Origin: Thermosipho melanesiensis BI429
Lineage (GTDB): Bacteria; Thermotogota; Thermotogae; Thermotogales; Fervidobacteriaceae
Assembly: GCF_000016905.1 (NCBI RefSeq)
Contig: NC_009616.1
Location: forward strand, 1,736,001-1,800,000
Direction: 5' to 3'
DNA: 64,000 nt
This document shows positions 1 to 8,579 of the stretch, piece by piece (the first letter of the stretch is position 1; each line of letters begins with the position of its first letter). The notes under the pieces were generated by a model. The model saw only the letters and a program-made list of their open reading frames with translations. It searched no databases and was not told the DNA's origin. A program made the translations under genes and the position numbers.

Positions 1-511
1 CTATCTCAACATTCTTTACATCTAAATTAACTTCCGTATCTCTAACTCCTTCATATAATGAAATATTAATACCTAATGCACGGGAAAATTCTCTAATTAC
101 CACATCTAACGGTGCATTTAAAAAAGAAAAGCTAAATTTTTGATTCACAACGCTGTGCGGAAAATTAACTACAATTTTGTTACCAACAACATACCAGTCT
201 GCTTTTACTGGAACTATTGTAAAAAAGAATATTGCTACTGTATTTCTTGTAGGTGTCAACTGAATACCTTCTAATGGACCTTTAGAAACAGGTAAAAATG
301 CACTTTGAAGATTTTCATTTTCAATTTCAACATAATAAACCGTTCTTGAATCATTCCAATTAAATCTTACCTCTGATGGTGAGATTTCCCTATCAAATTC
401 TACTACTACTTGTAGTTTGTTCTCCAATGAATAATAATCAACATTTACTATATTTGGATATAAATAACCAATGATAGAAATCAATAATCCCAAAATAACA
501 ATTTTTTTCAT
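1..511 (-). CDS. Secretin-like pilus outer-membrane protein, N-terminal part (truncated by window edge)
   Basis: The first ~170 residues are visible; the gene runs off the left edge. It starts at ATG 511 behind a GGGGGG ribosome-binding site, overlapping the previous stop as ATGA. An N-terminal hydrophobic signal (MKKIVILGLLISIIGYLY) is followed by a beta-rich region, and then from about residue 130 by a segment (FLNAPLDVVIREFSRALGI) typical of the STN/secretin N-domain of PilQ/GspD proteins. Its place as the last visible gene after pilM, pilN, pilO and a PilP-position gene fits PilQ, the outer-membrane pilus channel. The pore domain is outside the window, so the family call rests on the N-domain and synteny. 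Confidence 0.7.
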   Translation of the reverse strand, partial: MKKIVILGLLISIIGYLYPNIVNVDYYSLENKLQVVVEFDREISPSEVRFNWNDSRTVYYVEIENENLQSAFLPVSKGPLEGIQLTPTRNTVAIFFFTIVPVKADWYVVGNKIVVNFPHSVVNQKFSFSFLNAPLDVVIREFSRALGINISLYEGVRDTEVNLDVKNVEI

Positions 512-957
512 CAATAAGTCCCCCCTATCTTTTCTGGAACAATTAATTTAATACTACCATCGTTGATATCTAAAACTATTAAACTTTTATTACTAACATT
601 TAAGGTATAGTACCTATCCAAAAAAACATTTTCTTTGGGATCAACTTTAATAATTCCATTTGAATTTTTTAAGTAAATAAATTCCTTTTCATCTTCCTTA
701 TAATAACCAACGTAATACAAATCATTGACTATTGAATAATTCTTCAAATGTTCTGCATCCATAGTAACTTTAAAATAAAACGGAACAAAACAACTAACGC
801 TTTTGACCATTTTGAAATTAGTATAGTCATTTTTTGCTTTAATAATATATTGCTTTGTCTGAACTTCACTAGAATAATCCTTTCTAAATAGAAAAAAGAA
901 AATTAATATTAAAACTACAAATGCTCCTATTATAATTAAAATAGATTTTTTATTCAA
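511..957 (-). CDS. Small membrane-anchored pilus operon protein (PilP position)
   Basis: A 148-residue protein with one N-terminal membrane segment (residues 5-26) and a beta-rich remainder predicted to lie outside the cytoplasm. It sits between the PilO-like gene and the secretin, where PilP lies in other type IV pilus operons, so it may link the inner-membrane PilM/N/O platform to the secretin. No lipobox cysteine is seen, unlike classical PilP, and there is no clear family motif, so function is inferred from position only. It starts at TTG 957 and overlaps pilO by 8 bases; its stop overlaps the secretin start. Confidence 0.55.
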   Translation of the reverse strand: MNKKSILIIIGAFVVLILIFFFLFRKDYSSEVQTKQYIIKAKNDYTNFKMVKSVSCFVPFYFKVTMDAEHLKNYSIVNDLYYVGYYKEDEKEFIYLKNSNGIIKVDPKENVFLDRYYTLNVSNKSLIVLDINDGSIKLIVPEKIGGTY

Positions 958-1375
958 TTATATCACCAACTTTCATATGAAAATACACGTCAAGTTTCGC
1001 ATCTTTTTTAAAAATAATTGGAAAATCTGTCTTTACATCTACATTCAAAACTTCAATTGGAATACTTTTTGAATTCAATAATTTATGCATAAATTCTTCG
1101 AATTTATGTACTTCCATATACATTGAAAAATATTTTTCATTGGAAAATGTATACAAAAAATCTTTAGAATCATTTTTAATAATATTTTCAAGTTGCTTAA
1201 AGTTAATATCAAAATTATTATAAAGCTGAATTTTTGAATTCAAAAGCTCTGTTTGAAATTTGAATTTTCTAATAAAATTCATTTTTACCACAAAAATATT
1301 GAATAATAAAACAAATAATAAAACAAAAAACATTCCCCAAAAAAATAACATGGCATATTTTTGTTTTATTGTCAT
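950..1375 (-). CDS. pilO: PilO-like pilus assembly protein
   Basis: 141 residues: a short cytoplasmic start, one membrane helix at about residues 9-30, a helical or coiled region and a small C-terminal alpha/beta part. This is the topology and order of PilO, which pairs with PilN in the inner-membrane alignment complex of type IV pili. The ATG has a good GGAGGGAG site. It overlaps the PilN-like gene by 4 bases and the next gene by 8. Sequence motifs in this family are weak, so the call rests on topology plus synteny. Confidence 0.6.
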   Translation of the reverse strand: MTIKQKYAMLFFWGMFFVLLFVLLFNIFVVKMNFIRKFKFQTELLNSKIQLYNNFDINFKQLENIIKNDSKDFLYTFSNEKYFSMYMEVHKFEEFMHKLLNSKSIPIEVLNVDVKTDFPIIFKKDAKLDVYFHMKVGDIIE

Positions 1376-1929
1376 AACTCTCCCTCCATTATAAATTCAA
1401 ACATTTTAAAATCGCTATACAAAACCTTGGTATCGTTAAGCTTTATGCTTATATTCTTGTAAAATTTACTGAGATTTTTGATAACACTTTCAAAATCTTC
1501 AGGAACATTTGAATATTCATAAAACAAAATGCTAAACTTTTTTCCATCGAATTTTATACTTTTTATAAAAAAGTCTTCTTTTTTCGTATTAAAGAAATCA
1601 AATAACATTTGCAAAAAATATTTCGAATAAAAAACATTATTCAAGTAATTTTTATAATAAGTAATTTTATTAACAATAATGTTTAATTTTGAATCGTATT
1701 CATTAATTTTATTTTCAATAATATTTGGAATCTCTAAAGGATCTAAAAATGTAATATTGTTAAAAACTAATGGATATTTTTCAATTGTATTTGAGATACT
1801 TAAATATAACCAAAATTGCGCAAGAAAAAAAGTTGAAAAAAAAGGTACGAGAATAATAAAAATATAAAATAAAAATCTTTTCAAAGACATATACCTTTCT
1901 TTTTGATTATACAAGTTCAACCTTTCCAA
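1372..1929 (-). CDS. pilN: PilN-like pilus assembly protein
   Basis: 185 residues starting at TTG 1929 with GAGGGGGG upstream, inside the last codons of pilM. A short N-terminal tail precedes one membrane helix (about residues 17-40), then a periplasmic region with helical and ferredoxin-like secondary structure. PilN binds PilM with its cytoplasmic tail and PilO with its outer domain. The tail begins ERLNLYNQ, loosely like the conserved INLLP tail of PilN that docks on PilM. Assignment is by topology and gene order. Confidence 0.62.
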   Translation of the reverse strand: MERLNLYNQKERYMSLKRFLFYIFIILVPFFSTFFLAQFWLYLSISNTIEKYPLVFNNITFLDPLEIPNIIENKINEYDSKLNIIVNKITYYKNYLNNVFYSKYFLQMLFDFFNTKKEDFFIKSIKFDGKKFSILFYEYSNVPEDFESVIKNLSKFYKNISIKLNDTKVLYSDFKMFEFIMEGEL

Positions 1930-2851
1930 AATTTATCCCCCCTCTTTTTAAAAGCCCCAAAACCCCAAGATACCTATAATTTCTTAATATTTTACTTAAA
2001 TCTTGAAAATAAAATCTATTCAACAAAAGTGAAGATTCAGTATACCTTTCTCGTATAAATTCATTCAAAATATTTGAATCTGTTACTATTTGTATCGTTT
2101 GAATACTGTCAATTCCAATTTTCTCATCCATCGAATTCACAGTAACAAATATCTCCCTTTCAATTAAAGATAACAAATCATTAAAAATACCCGTTATAAA
2201 CGTCTTACCATCATTTATTAAATCTTCATCATCTAAATACTCTAACTCGTATAAAGTATAACCAAGTTCATCTAAAAGTATTCCACTTAAGTTATTTAAG
2301 TTAAAATCAGAATATCTAATTTCCATTAACTCTGAATTATTAAATACCAAAATTCCAGAAGAATTTTTATTAATAAAAAACTGAATATTATATCCCGGAA
2401 GTTTATTGAACATTAAAGATTCCTTTAAAAAGTCAGGATAAACAACGTCAGGTTCGGGAATATTTCTTTGGGACAAAACTTGAAAATAGGCATGAAAATC
2501 CTCTTTTTTAATTATAAAAACATTTGCTTTTCCATTAGGATTAAGTATGTAGTCGAAAAAAAACTCATTGGGTTGAACACCCAAACTTTGGGAAATTTCA
2601 AGTAATATTAACTTTTCAAGCTCTTTTTTGTTTTTCACGGAAGGTAAATCAATTTTCAAATTTAAAATATAATCCCACGGTATGTTAACAATGACAAAAT
2701 CATCCACCGTAATTTCAAAAGTAGATTCCCAATCTTTTAAAAATAATACTTTACTTTTACCAAAAAAATATTCAAGAGCTCCAAAATAAATATCATTCTC
2801 ACTATGAAAATCAACAGCAATAACCCTTCTTCCCAAAAGTTCTTTTATCAA
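1907..2851 (-). CDS. pilM: PilM-like actin-fold pilus assembly protein
   Basis: About 314 residues. The start is set at TTG 2851 because AGGAGGGG lies 5 bases upstream; the longer reading begins inside the preceding gene. The N-terminus (GRRVIAVDFHSENDIYFGAL) resembles the phosphate-binding strand region of the PilM/FtsA actin-like ATPases, and the length fits (PilM is ~350). PilM is cytoplasmic and recruits PilN. It overlaps pilN by 23 bases, suggesting translational coupling. Several ATPase motifs are weak, so it may be a divergent PilM. Confidence 0.65.
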   Translation of the reverse strand: MIKELLGRRVIAVDFHSENDIYFGALEYFFGKSKVLFLKDWESTFEITVDDFVIVNIPWDYILNLKIDLPSVKNKKELEKLILLEISQSLGVQPNEFFFDYILNPNGKANVFIIKKEDFHAYFQVLSQRNIPEPDVVYPDFLKESLMFNKLPGYNIQFFINKNSSGILVFNNSELMEIRYSDFNLNNLSGILLDELGYTLYELEYLDDEDLINDGKTFITGIFNDLLSLIEREIFVTVNSMDEKIGIDSIQTIQIVTDSNILNEFIRERYTESSLLLNRFYFQDLSKILRNYRYLGVLGLLKRGGINFGKVELV

Positions 2852-2861
2852 AATTCCCCTC

Positions 2862-3218
2862 CTATTCCCCTGAAATATCAAACACTATAGGTTCAACTTT
2901 ATATTTTCCAAAAGTTCCTCCAGTTACTCTATATAAAGGAATAATTCTTAATTCGTTGCTTTCAAAATAATTTCCAAAATCTATTTCCTTTATAATCCCC
3001 ACATTCTCTTTTCTGAAAAATGTATAATAAATATAAACTTTATTTCCTTTATACTTTATATAATCTGCATTTGATTTCCACAATCCACAATAAACAATAG
3101 TCTTAAATAATTCCTCATTCAATATCATTTTATCTAACATCCTAAAAACAGAAATTATGCTAATAGAAAATATAATTACACTAATCAAAAGTACAACCAT
3201 TAATTCAATATATGTCAT
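2862..3218 (-). CDS. Pseudopilin-like protein lacking a leader peptide
   Basis: 118 residues from ATG 3218, which has TTTGGAGG six bases upstream, embedded in the last codons of pilC. The protein begins MTYIELMVVLLISVIIFSIS, matching a type IV pilin N-terminus with Glu at mature position 5, but the start Met occupies position +1, so there is no leader and no Gly for prepilin peptidase. Upstream in-frame codons (L-E-D-N) also give no Gly at -1. The rest is a small beta-rich domain. It is probably a minor pilin or pseudopilin placed in the inner membrane. Confidence 0.65.
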   Translation of the reverse strand: MTYIELMVVLLISVIIFSISIISVFRMLDKMILNEELFKTIVYCGLWKSNADYIKYKGNKVYIYYTFFRKENVGIIKEIDFGNYFESNELRIIPLYRVTGGTFGKYKVEPIVFDISGE

Positions 3219-3219
3219 A

Positions 3220-4413
3220 TTATCCTCCAAAAGTTGATTGCATTTGGAAAATAGTTGAATACATAGCATATGCCAAAAATGCAATAAAAAGCCCAACAAA
3301 AGCTATCATCACTGGCTCAAGCATTGATAATAATTTTTTCGTATCTTGTTGTATCTGATCATCAAAAAAATCCGCCACTTTTTCCATTACCACTTCCAAT
3401 TTACCCGTCTCTTCACCTGTACCTATCATTTCATAAATTATTTGTGGAAAAACCTTTTCAGATTTTAAAGCCTGTTTCAGAGAATTTCCACTTTTAACCT
3501 TTTCTTCTACATTTTTTATTTTTGAAATAAATTTTCTATTATTAGAAGCTCTTGCCGCCATTTCCAAGGAATCAATAATCGAAACACCACTCCCAACAAG
3601 TACCCCAAAAGTTCTTGAAAATCTTTCAAACGTTATTTTTTCTCTCAATTTTCTAATAGGTGGAAATAGATTTCCAACAAAATCTTTTAATTTTTTTCCA
3701 TATTCTGTTTTCAAAAACAGAAAAATCCCGGAAAACAACAAAATAGAAAATACAGCAACTAAAAAACCATTTTCCGTTAACAACTTATTAAGCCTTACAA
3801 GAGTAGAAATCAATCCAGATGTTGGAATATTTCCAAATACCATAAAAAGTTTTGGTAAAATAAATAAACTAATTACCAAAACAACAATAACTGCGAAACT
3901 GAGAATAAAAATTGGGTATACCATTGCAGATTTTACTTGTTGTTGCGTTCTATTCAAATTTTCATAATAATTAGATAATTTTTCTAAAGTTTCTTCCAAA
4001 ACTCCGCCTTCCTCTCCCGCTTTCAACATATTAATAAAAACGTTATCAAACACTCCTTGCTTTTTAAAAGCATCTGTCAGGGATGTTCCAACATCCAATT
4101 CATTAACAACATTTAGCAAAACTTTTCTAAATCTCTTTGAAAATATTTCTTGGTTTGACAAAATATGTATTGCCTCTCGTAATCTTAAACCTGCTTTTAT
4201 CATAGTCTCAAGTTGTCTTGTAAAAAATACTATATCTTTTAATGGAATACCAAAAATATTTTTAAATTCCTTCCTTATCTTTGCTTCCCTAATATCAACA
4301 ACGGATAATCCGTTTAACTTCAATTTTGATAAAGCTTCTTGTAAATTCGCTGCTTCAATTTCACCTTTTACCTTTTGCATATCCTTATTGTAAGCTTGAT
4401 ACTCAAATTTCAA
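3220..4413 (-). CDS. pilC: Type IV pilus inner-membrane platform protein PilC/GspF
   Basis: 397 residues, the usual size for PilC/GspF. Two T2SSF domains are seen: residues ~60-185, with the motif FTRQLETMIKAGLRL and a membrane helix near 170-190, and ~265-390, with FSRTFGVLVGSGVSI and a C-terminal helix. A middle helix lies near 215-235. PilC is the polytopic platform on which the pilus ATPases act; no PilB or PilT gene is in this window. It starts at TTG 4413 behind AAAGGGG, inside the end of the ATPase gene. Confidence 0.92.
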   Translation of the reverse strand: MKFEYQAYNKDMQKVKGEIEAANLQEALSKLKLNGLSVVDIREAKIRKEFKNIFGIPLKDIVFFTRQLETMIKAGLRLREAIHILSNQEIFSKRFRKVLLNVVNELDVGTSLTDAFKKQGVFDNVFINMLKAGEEGGVLEETLEKLSNYYENLNRTQQQVKSAMVYPIFILSFAVIVVLVISLFILPKLFMVFGNIPTSGLISTLVRLNKLLTENGFLVAVFSILLFSGIFLFLKTEYGKKLKDFVGNLFPPIRKLREKITFERFSRTFGVLVGSGVSIIDSLEMAARASNNRKFISKIKNVEEKVKSGNSLKQALKSEKVFPQIIYEMIGTGEETGKLEVVMEKVADFFDDQIQQDTKKLLSMLEPVMIAFVGLFIAFLAYAMYSTIFQMQSTFGG

Positions 4414-5083
4414 TTTTATTCCCCTTTCTTATTAATTTTCCATGAATAAGTTTATAAACTTTTCCATTAAAATCCGAAAATTTTTCAATGTCATGAGTTA
4501 CAATAACTAAAGTCCTTCCTTTGGAATCTTTCCAATTTCTTAAATATTCTATTATTTTCCTTTCGTTTTTCCTATCTAATCCTACTGTTGGTTCATCCAA
4601 AATTAAAATTTTAGGATCATGAGCTAAAGCACTTGCTAACGCAATCCTTCTTTGCTCCCCCCCAGAAAGCTGAAACGGAGATTTTTTCAAATAATCTTGA
4701 AGTTGAAAAAAGTGAACTATTTCATTAAATCTTTTTTCTGGATTATCAACTCTAAAATTTTTTATTGAAAAGTATATTTCATCTTCAACTGTTTCCGAAA
4801 AAAACTGCTTTTCTGGGAATTGAAAAGCAAAACCAATGTATCTTCTATATTCATAAGGCCTTTCAAATGGATTTTCAAAATCATTGACTAAAACTTCTCC
4901 ACTAGTTGGCTTAATTAAAAAATCAAGTAAATAAAGCAATGTTGTTTTTCCACTTCCTGTTTTACCTATAACAAATATAGTTTCACCATTTTCTATTTTT
5001 AAATTAATGGAATCTAAAACTTTTTTTTCAAATGGAGTATCTGGATTATAAACATAACTTACATTTTTTAAAGTTATATTCAT
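4403..5083 (-). CDS. ABC transporter ATPase of the ECF/CbiO type
   Basis: 226 residues with a complete ATPase core: Walker A GKTGSGKTT at ~40-48, Q-loop FAFQFPEKQFF at ~86, signature LSGGEQRR at ~142, Walker B LILDEPTVGLD at ~160 and switch His in IVTHD. The QFPEKQ segment is typical of energy-coupling factor ATPases (EcfA/CbiO), which work with an EcfT membrane protein and a substrate-binding S protein. Neither partner is next to it. It lies between a methyltransferase (ATGA overlap) and pilC, so partners must be elsewhere or its role differs. Confidence 0.85.
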   Translation of the reverse strand: MNITLKNVSYVYNPDTPFEKKVLDSINLKIENGETIFVIGKTGSGKTTLLYLLDFLIKPTSGEVLVNDFENPFERPYEYRRYIGFAFQFPEKQFFSETVEDEIYFSIKNFRVDNPEKRFNEIVHFFQLQDYLKKSPFQLSGGEQRRIALASALAHDPKILILDEPTVGLDRKNERKIIEYLRNWKDSKGRTLVIVTHDIEKFSDFNGKVYKLIHGKLIRKGNKIEI

Positions 5084-5676
5084 ACTTTTTTTGAAAGATA
5101 AACCCTAATACCTCCTTCTTTACATAATTCTTCCACATTCCCAAAAATACTTTTCATATATTCTTTAATCCTTCTTCCACCTTTATTATGAAAAGCAACT
5201 AACTGTAAAGTACCTCCATCATTTAAAAAATCTAAAGATTTTTCTATAAGTTCCATCCATACTTTTTTTCCAGCAACAATAGGTGGATTTGAAACTATAT
5301 GATCGAACTTTTCATTTTCCCAAACCTCAAACAAATAACCTTTCCTTATATCTGCTGCAATATTATTATCTTTCGCATTTATTTTTGCAAACTCCACAGC
5401 CCTTTCATTTATATCACTCATGTAAAGTTTGATATCTGGATTTTCCTTTTTCAAAGTTATACCAATTATTCCGTAACCACACCCAATATCTAGTATATTA
5501 CCATTACTTATTCTTACATTCTCAATTAGTATTTTTGTAGCTTTATCCACTTTACCAAAAGAATATACACCACTAGGAGATTTAAATTTATAAATATGTC
5601 CGTTTTTTAAATTGATTATTACTTCTTTAATTTTAAGTTTACTAGTTGGTTTCTCTGTGTAATAGTGTTCAAACAT
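5080..5676 (-). CDS. RsmC/RlmG-like SAM-dependent methyltransferase
   Basis: 198 residues. ATG 5676 is preferred over an ATG two codons upstream: the GGAGG site is 1 base from that one and 7 from this one, and this one forms a TAATG overlap with the flavin reductase stop. Motif I ILDIGCGYGIIGI (residues ~62-74) binds S-adenosylmethionine, and the catalytic NPP motif of N-methyltransferases appears as IVSNPPIVAG near 135. The size matches the small single-domain members of the family that methylate guanine in 16S rRNA. The target base is not provable here. Confidence 0.82.
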   Translation of the reverse strand: MFEHYYTEKPTSKLKIKEVIINLKNGHIYKFKSPSGVYSFGKVDKATKILIENVRISNGNILDIGCGYGIIGITLKKENPDIKLYMSDINERAVEFAKINAKDNNIAADIRKGYLFEVWENEKFDHIVSNPPIVAGKKVWMELIEKSLDFLNDGGTLQLVAFHNKGGRRIKEYMKSIFGNVEELCKEGGIRVYLSKKV

Positions 5677-6134
5677 TAACATCCCTCCAAAATTTTATGT
5701 TCACCGTATATTAAAGGTGTATCTTTAGAGTATACTTTTTCATCAATTACTTCTCCAATAAAGAGCGAGTGATCCCCTGCATTATATATATATTTTAATT
5801 CACATTCAATATATCCAACTATATCTTCAAGAATAGGTATACTATTCTTACTCAATGAAAACTCAACACTCTCAAATTTATTATAATCTTTTCCGCTCTT
5901 ACTTCCAAAATGTATCGCAAGTTCTTTTTGTTTATTATTTAAGATATTGATTCCAAAAATCCTTGATTTTTTTAGCAAGGAATAGCTGTATCTCTCTTTT
6001 CCAATTGAAATTGCAATTAACCTTGGCTCTATCGAAACTCTAGTAATCCATGCAACAGTTATACCATTTATTCTTTTATCTACATTCATAGTTACCACAA
6101 CAGTAGTATTAAAAATCTTTCCCAAGGCATCCAT
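5676..6134 (-). CDS. Flavin reductase-like FMN-binding protein
   Basis: 152 residues with the flavin reductase/flavoredoxin split-barrel pattern: NGITVAWITRVSIEPRLIAI at ~23-42, where the FMN phosphate contacts lie, then GKERYSYSLLKKSRIFGINI and HSLFIGEVIDEKVY near the end. Proteins of this type bind FMN and move electrons to flavin, iron or protein partners. It is the first gene of the operon that continues into the pilus genes, with a GAGGTGAG site before ATG 6134 and an extended -10 promoter about 20 bases further upstream. Confidence 0.8.
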   Translation of the reverse strand: MDALGKIFNTTVVVTMNVDKRINGITVAWITRVSIEPRLIAISIGKERYSYSLLKKSRIFGINILNNKQKELAIHFGSKSGKDYNKFESVEFSLSKNSIPILEDIVGYIECELKYIYNAGDHSLFIGEVIDEKVYSKDTPLIYGEHKILEGC

Positions 6135-6152
6135 CTTCTCACCTCGATTAAT

Positions 6153-6161
6153 ATTATATCA
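6153..6161 (-). promoter_or_regulatory. Extended -10 promoter of the flavin reductase-pilus operon
   Basis: On the minus strand the sequence reads TGATATAAT (6161 to 6153), a TATAAT box preceded by TGn, about 20 bases before the start at 6134. No good -35 box is visible at 17 bases. It sits back to back with the transketolase promoter. Confidence 0.55.
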
Positions 6162-6228
6162 CAGTTAATTTTTAATAAAATTTTTTTACTTAAAATTTGT
6201 CTTTTCATAAGACCAAGTTTAATATTTT

Positions 6229-6237
6229 TGGTATAAT
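6229..6237 (+). promoter_or_regulatory. Extended -10 promoter of transketolase
   Basis: TGGTATAAT, a consensus TATAAT at 6232-6237 with the extended TG motif. The start codon is 26 bases downstream of the box, after AAAGGAGGT. The -35 region is not recognisable. Confidence 0.6.
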
Positions 6238-6262
6238 TATATTGAAAAATAAAAGGAGGTGT

Positions 6263-8125
6263 ATGAATTTGATTAAAAATCTTGAAGAAATTGCTAGACA
6301 ATGTAGAGCAGACATCTTGACAATGACAACGGTTGCAGCCTCAGGTCATCCGGGCGGTTCCATGTCTTCAATTGATTTACTTGTCTCATTGTATTCATTT
6401 GCAAACATTTTTCCAAATGATCCTTGGAATGAAAAAAGAGACAGAATAGTTGTAAGTCATGGTCACATTTCTCCAGCTGTATATAGTACTCTTGCAGCAT
6501 ATGGATTCGTTAATAGAGATGAGGTTATTGCAGGTTTTAGGCATCCATCAAGTATTTTTGAAGGACACATTACCAGGGGAATTCCCGGAGTAGAATGGAC
6601 CACAGGTAATCTAGGTCAAGGGTTATCTGCTGGTATTGGAATGGCGATTGCTGGTAAATTAAAAAAGGAAAATTATCATGTTTTTGTGGTAATGAGCGAT
6701 GGTGAAAGTGCCAAAGGCCAAGTTGCAGAAGCAAGAAGAACTGCACGAAAATTCAATTTAGATAACTTAACAGTTATAATTGACTATAACGATATTCAAA
6801 TAAGTGGTAGAGCTAGCAACATAATGTATGTAGATCTTAGAGAGGAATATCAAGCTGCAGATTGGAATGTTATTGAAATTGATGGACATGATTTTGAACA
6901 AATTATATCTGCACTAAAAATTGCAAAAAACGATAAAAAACCTACAGTGATAATTGCACACACCATTATTGGAAAAGGTGTAAGCTTTATGGAAGATACT
7001 CCAAAATATCACGGTAAACCTTTGAGTTTAGATGAATACGAAAAAGCAATAAGTGAACTTGGGCTTTCAGTAGATATTGAAAAATACATAAAAATGAGAG
7101 AAAAACTTGATATTCGCGAACACAAACAATTGAAATTAAAGTATGAAATTAACATTGATACTGGCAATCCTAAAATATATAGAGAAAAAACAGATAATAG
7201 AACTGCTTTAGGAAATGCTATTGCTGATCTTGCTCAACTTAACAATAATGTCGTAGCTATTGACTGCGACCTTAAATCATCAGTAAAATTAGACATTCTT
7301 GATAAAATAAAACCTGAGAAATTAATTGAAATTGGTGTTCAAGAACATAATGCAGCAGCTCTTGCTGGTGCTTTAAGTGCTGAAGGATTTGTAACATTCT
7401 TTGCAGATTTTGGAGTATTTGGAATTGATGAAACTTTTAATCAGCACAGATTAAACGCCATAAACAATACAAATCTAAAAGTGGTTGTAACACATTGTGG
7501 CGTCGATGTCGGTGAAGATGGAAAAACACATCATGCATTAAACTATATTTCTGCTCCACTTGCATGGTTTGGATTCAAAGTTATTGTACCTGCAGATCCA
7601 AATCAAACTGACAAAGTTGTAAGATATGTTGCTTCTCAATATGGAAATTACGTTGTAGCTATGGGAAGAAGCAAGGTTTCTTCCATCACAAAACCTGATG
7701 GTTCTCTATTTTTTGATGAAAATTATGAATTCAAGTACGGAAAAATTGATGTAATAAGAGATGGAGAGGATATAGTAATAATAACCTTAGGTTCAGTGCT
7801 ACCACACGCATTAAAAGCTGTAGACGAACTTGCAAAAGAAGGAATTAATGTAGGTTTACTAAATGTTTCTTGTCCTTTTGATCTTGATGAAGAAGCTCTT
7901 TCAAGATATGCAAGAAACAAAGTAATAGTAGTCGAAGACCACAACGTGTACAACGGTCTTGGAACATTAATCGAATCTAAATTATTCAATTTAAAAATAT
8001 TACCGGATATGTTTATCAAAGTAGGAATAGATAGATTCCCTGTTTCTGGAAATAGCAAATATCTGTTTAATATTTACGGACTTGATAGTGAAAAAATAAA
8101 AGAAACTATTAAAAGTATGATATAA
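6263..8125 (+). CDS. tkt: Transketolase
   Basis: 620 residues from ATG 6263, chosen because AAAGGAGGTGT lies just upstream. It is a single-chain transketolase that moves two-carbon units between sugar phosphates in the non-oxidative pentose phosphate pathway. The N-terminal half carries the thiamine diphosphate and Mg site (GDG-type motif as VVMSDGESAKGQ, then NDIQISG), with early substrate motifs SGHPGGSM and SHGHISPAVY. The middle and C-terminal domains follow (IEIGVQEHNAAALAGALSAE, then HHALNYISAPLAWFG and a C-terminal Rossmann-like domain). It stands alone between two divergent or convergent minus-strand operons. Confidence 0.95.
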   Translation: MNLIKNLEEIARQCRADILTMTTVAASGHPGGSMSSIDLLVSLYSFANIFPNDPWNEKRDRIVVSHGHISPAVYSTLAAYGFVNRDEVIAGFRHPSSIFEGHITRGIPGVEWTTGNLGQGLSAGIGMAIAGKLKKENYHVFVVMSDGESAKGQVAEARRTARKFNLDNLTVIIDYNDIQISGRASNIMYVDLREEYQAADWNVIEIDGHDFEQIISALKIAKNDKKPTVIIAHTIIGKGVSFMEDTPKYHGKPLSLDEYEKAISELGLSVDIEKYIKMREKLDIREHKQLKLKYEINIDTGNPKIYREKTDNRTALGNAIADLAQLNNNVVAIDCDLKSSVKLDILDKIKPEKLIEIGVQEHNAAALAGALSAEGFVTFFADFGVFGIDETFNQHRLNAINNTNLKVVVTHCGVDVGEDGKTHHALNYISAPLAWFGFKVIVPADPNQTDKVVRYVASQYGNYVVAMGRSKVSSITKPDGSLFFDENYEFKYGKIDVIRDGEDIVIITLGSVLPHALKAVDELAKEGINVGLLNVSCPFDLDEEALSRYARNKVIVVEDHNVYNGLGTLIESKLFNLKILPDMFIKVGIDRFPVSGNSKYLFNIYGLDSEKIKETIKSMI

Positions 8126-8130
8126 AACAA

Positions 8131-8155
8131 ATCCCCCATCAAACCGATGGGGGAT
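8131..8155. terminator. Bidirectional terminator between transketolase and the rpsT-metK cluster
   Basis: A perfect 10-bp stem, ATCCCCCATC pairing with GATGGGGGAT around a 5-base loop, with T-rich sequence on both sides. It lies between convergent genes and can end both transcripts. Confidence 0.9.
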
Positions 8156-8163
8156 TTAATTAT

Positions 8164-8565
8164 TTATTCTTCTTCATCCGTATATCTTAAAAAATCTTCT
8201 AAATCTTCATCAATTGTAATACCATCCTCTTCTTCTAAACTTTCAATTGTTCTTTCCTCAAACTCTTCATTTGATGTGCCAAATGGATTTTTTGGATCGA
8301 GTTTTCCGTTAAAAATCTCAACTTTACTTTTTCCATCAATTAAATAAGCATTTGCAACAACTGTACTTTTTACAACACTCAAAATCTTCTTTACTAATTC
8401 TTCGTCGATATCATGATTTGGAGCACAAGTTAATACAAGTTTACCGTTATCATATTTAATTTCCGTTTGATTAGTTCTTGCAATTTCTATAATTTCTTGG
8501 TTATTCATTATAACATTTGCTTTTTGATCATTCAACAACATTTCAATAGTATAATGAAATGCCAT
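8164..8565 (-). CDS. Conserved acidic protein of unknown function
   Basis: 133 residues, soluble, with no recognised domain. Residues 1-85 look like a compact alpha/beta domain; from about 100 on the chain is strongly acidic (for example EEFEERTIESLEEEDG) and ends DEEE. It has a good GGAGGTG site and follows rpsT by 14 bases as the last gene of the cluster. Position gives no clear role, though ribosome- or RNA-linked genes surround it. Confidence 0.7.
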   Translation of the reverse strand: MAFHYTIEMLLNDQKANVIMNNQEIIEIARTNQTEIKYDNGKLVLTCAPNHDIDEELVKKILSVVKSTVVANAYLIDGKSKVEIFNGKLDPKNPFGTSNEEFEERTIESLEEEDGITIDEDLEDFLRYTDEEE

Positions 8566-8579
8566 GATACACCTCCAAA

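Noticed and set aside
7723-8058. Antisense 111-codon frame within transketolase
   Set aside because: No ribosome-binding site or family resemblance; it overlaps a strongly conserved gene on the other strand.
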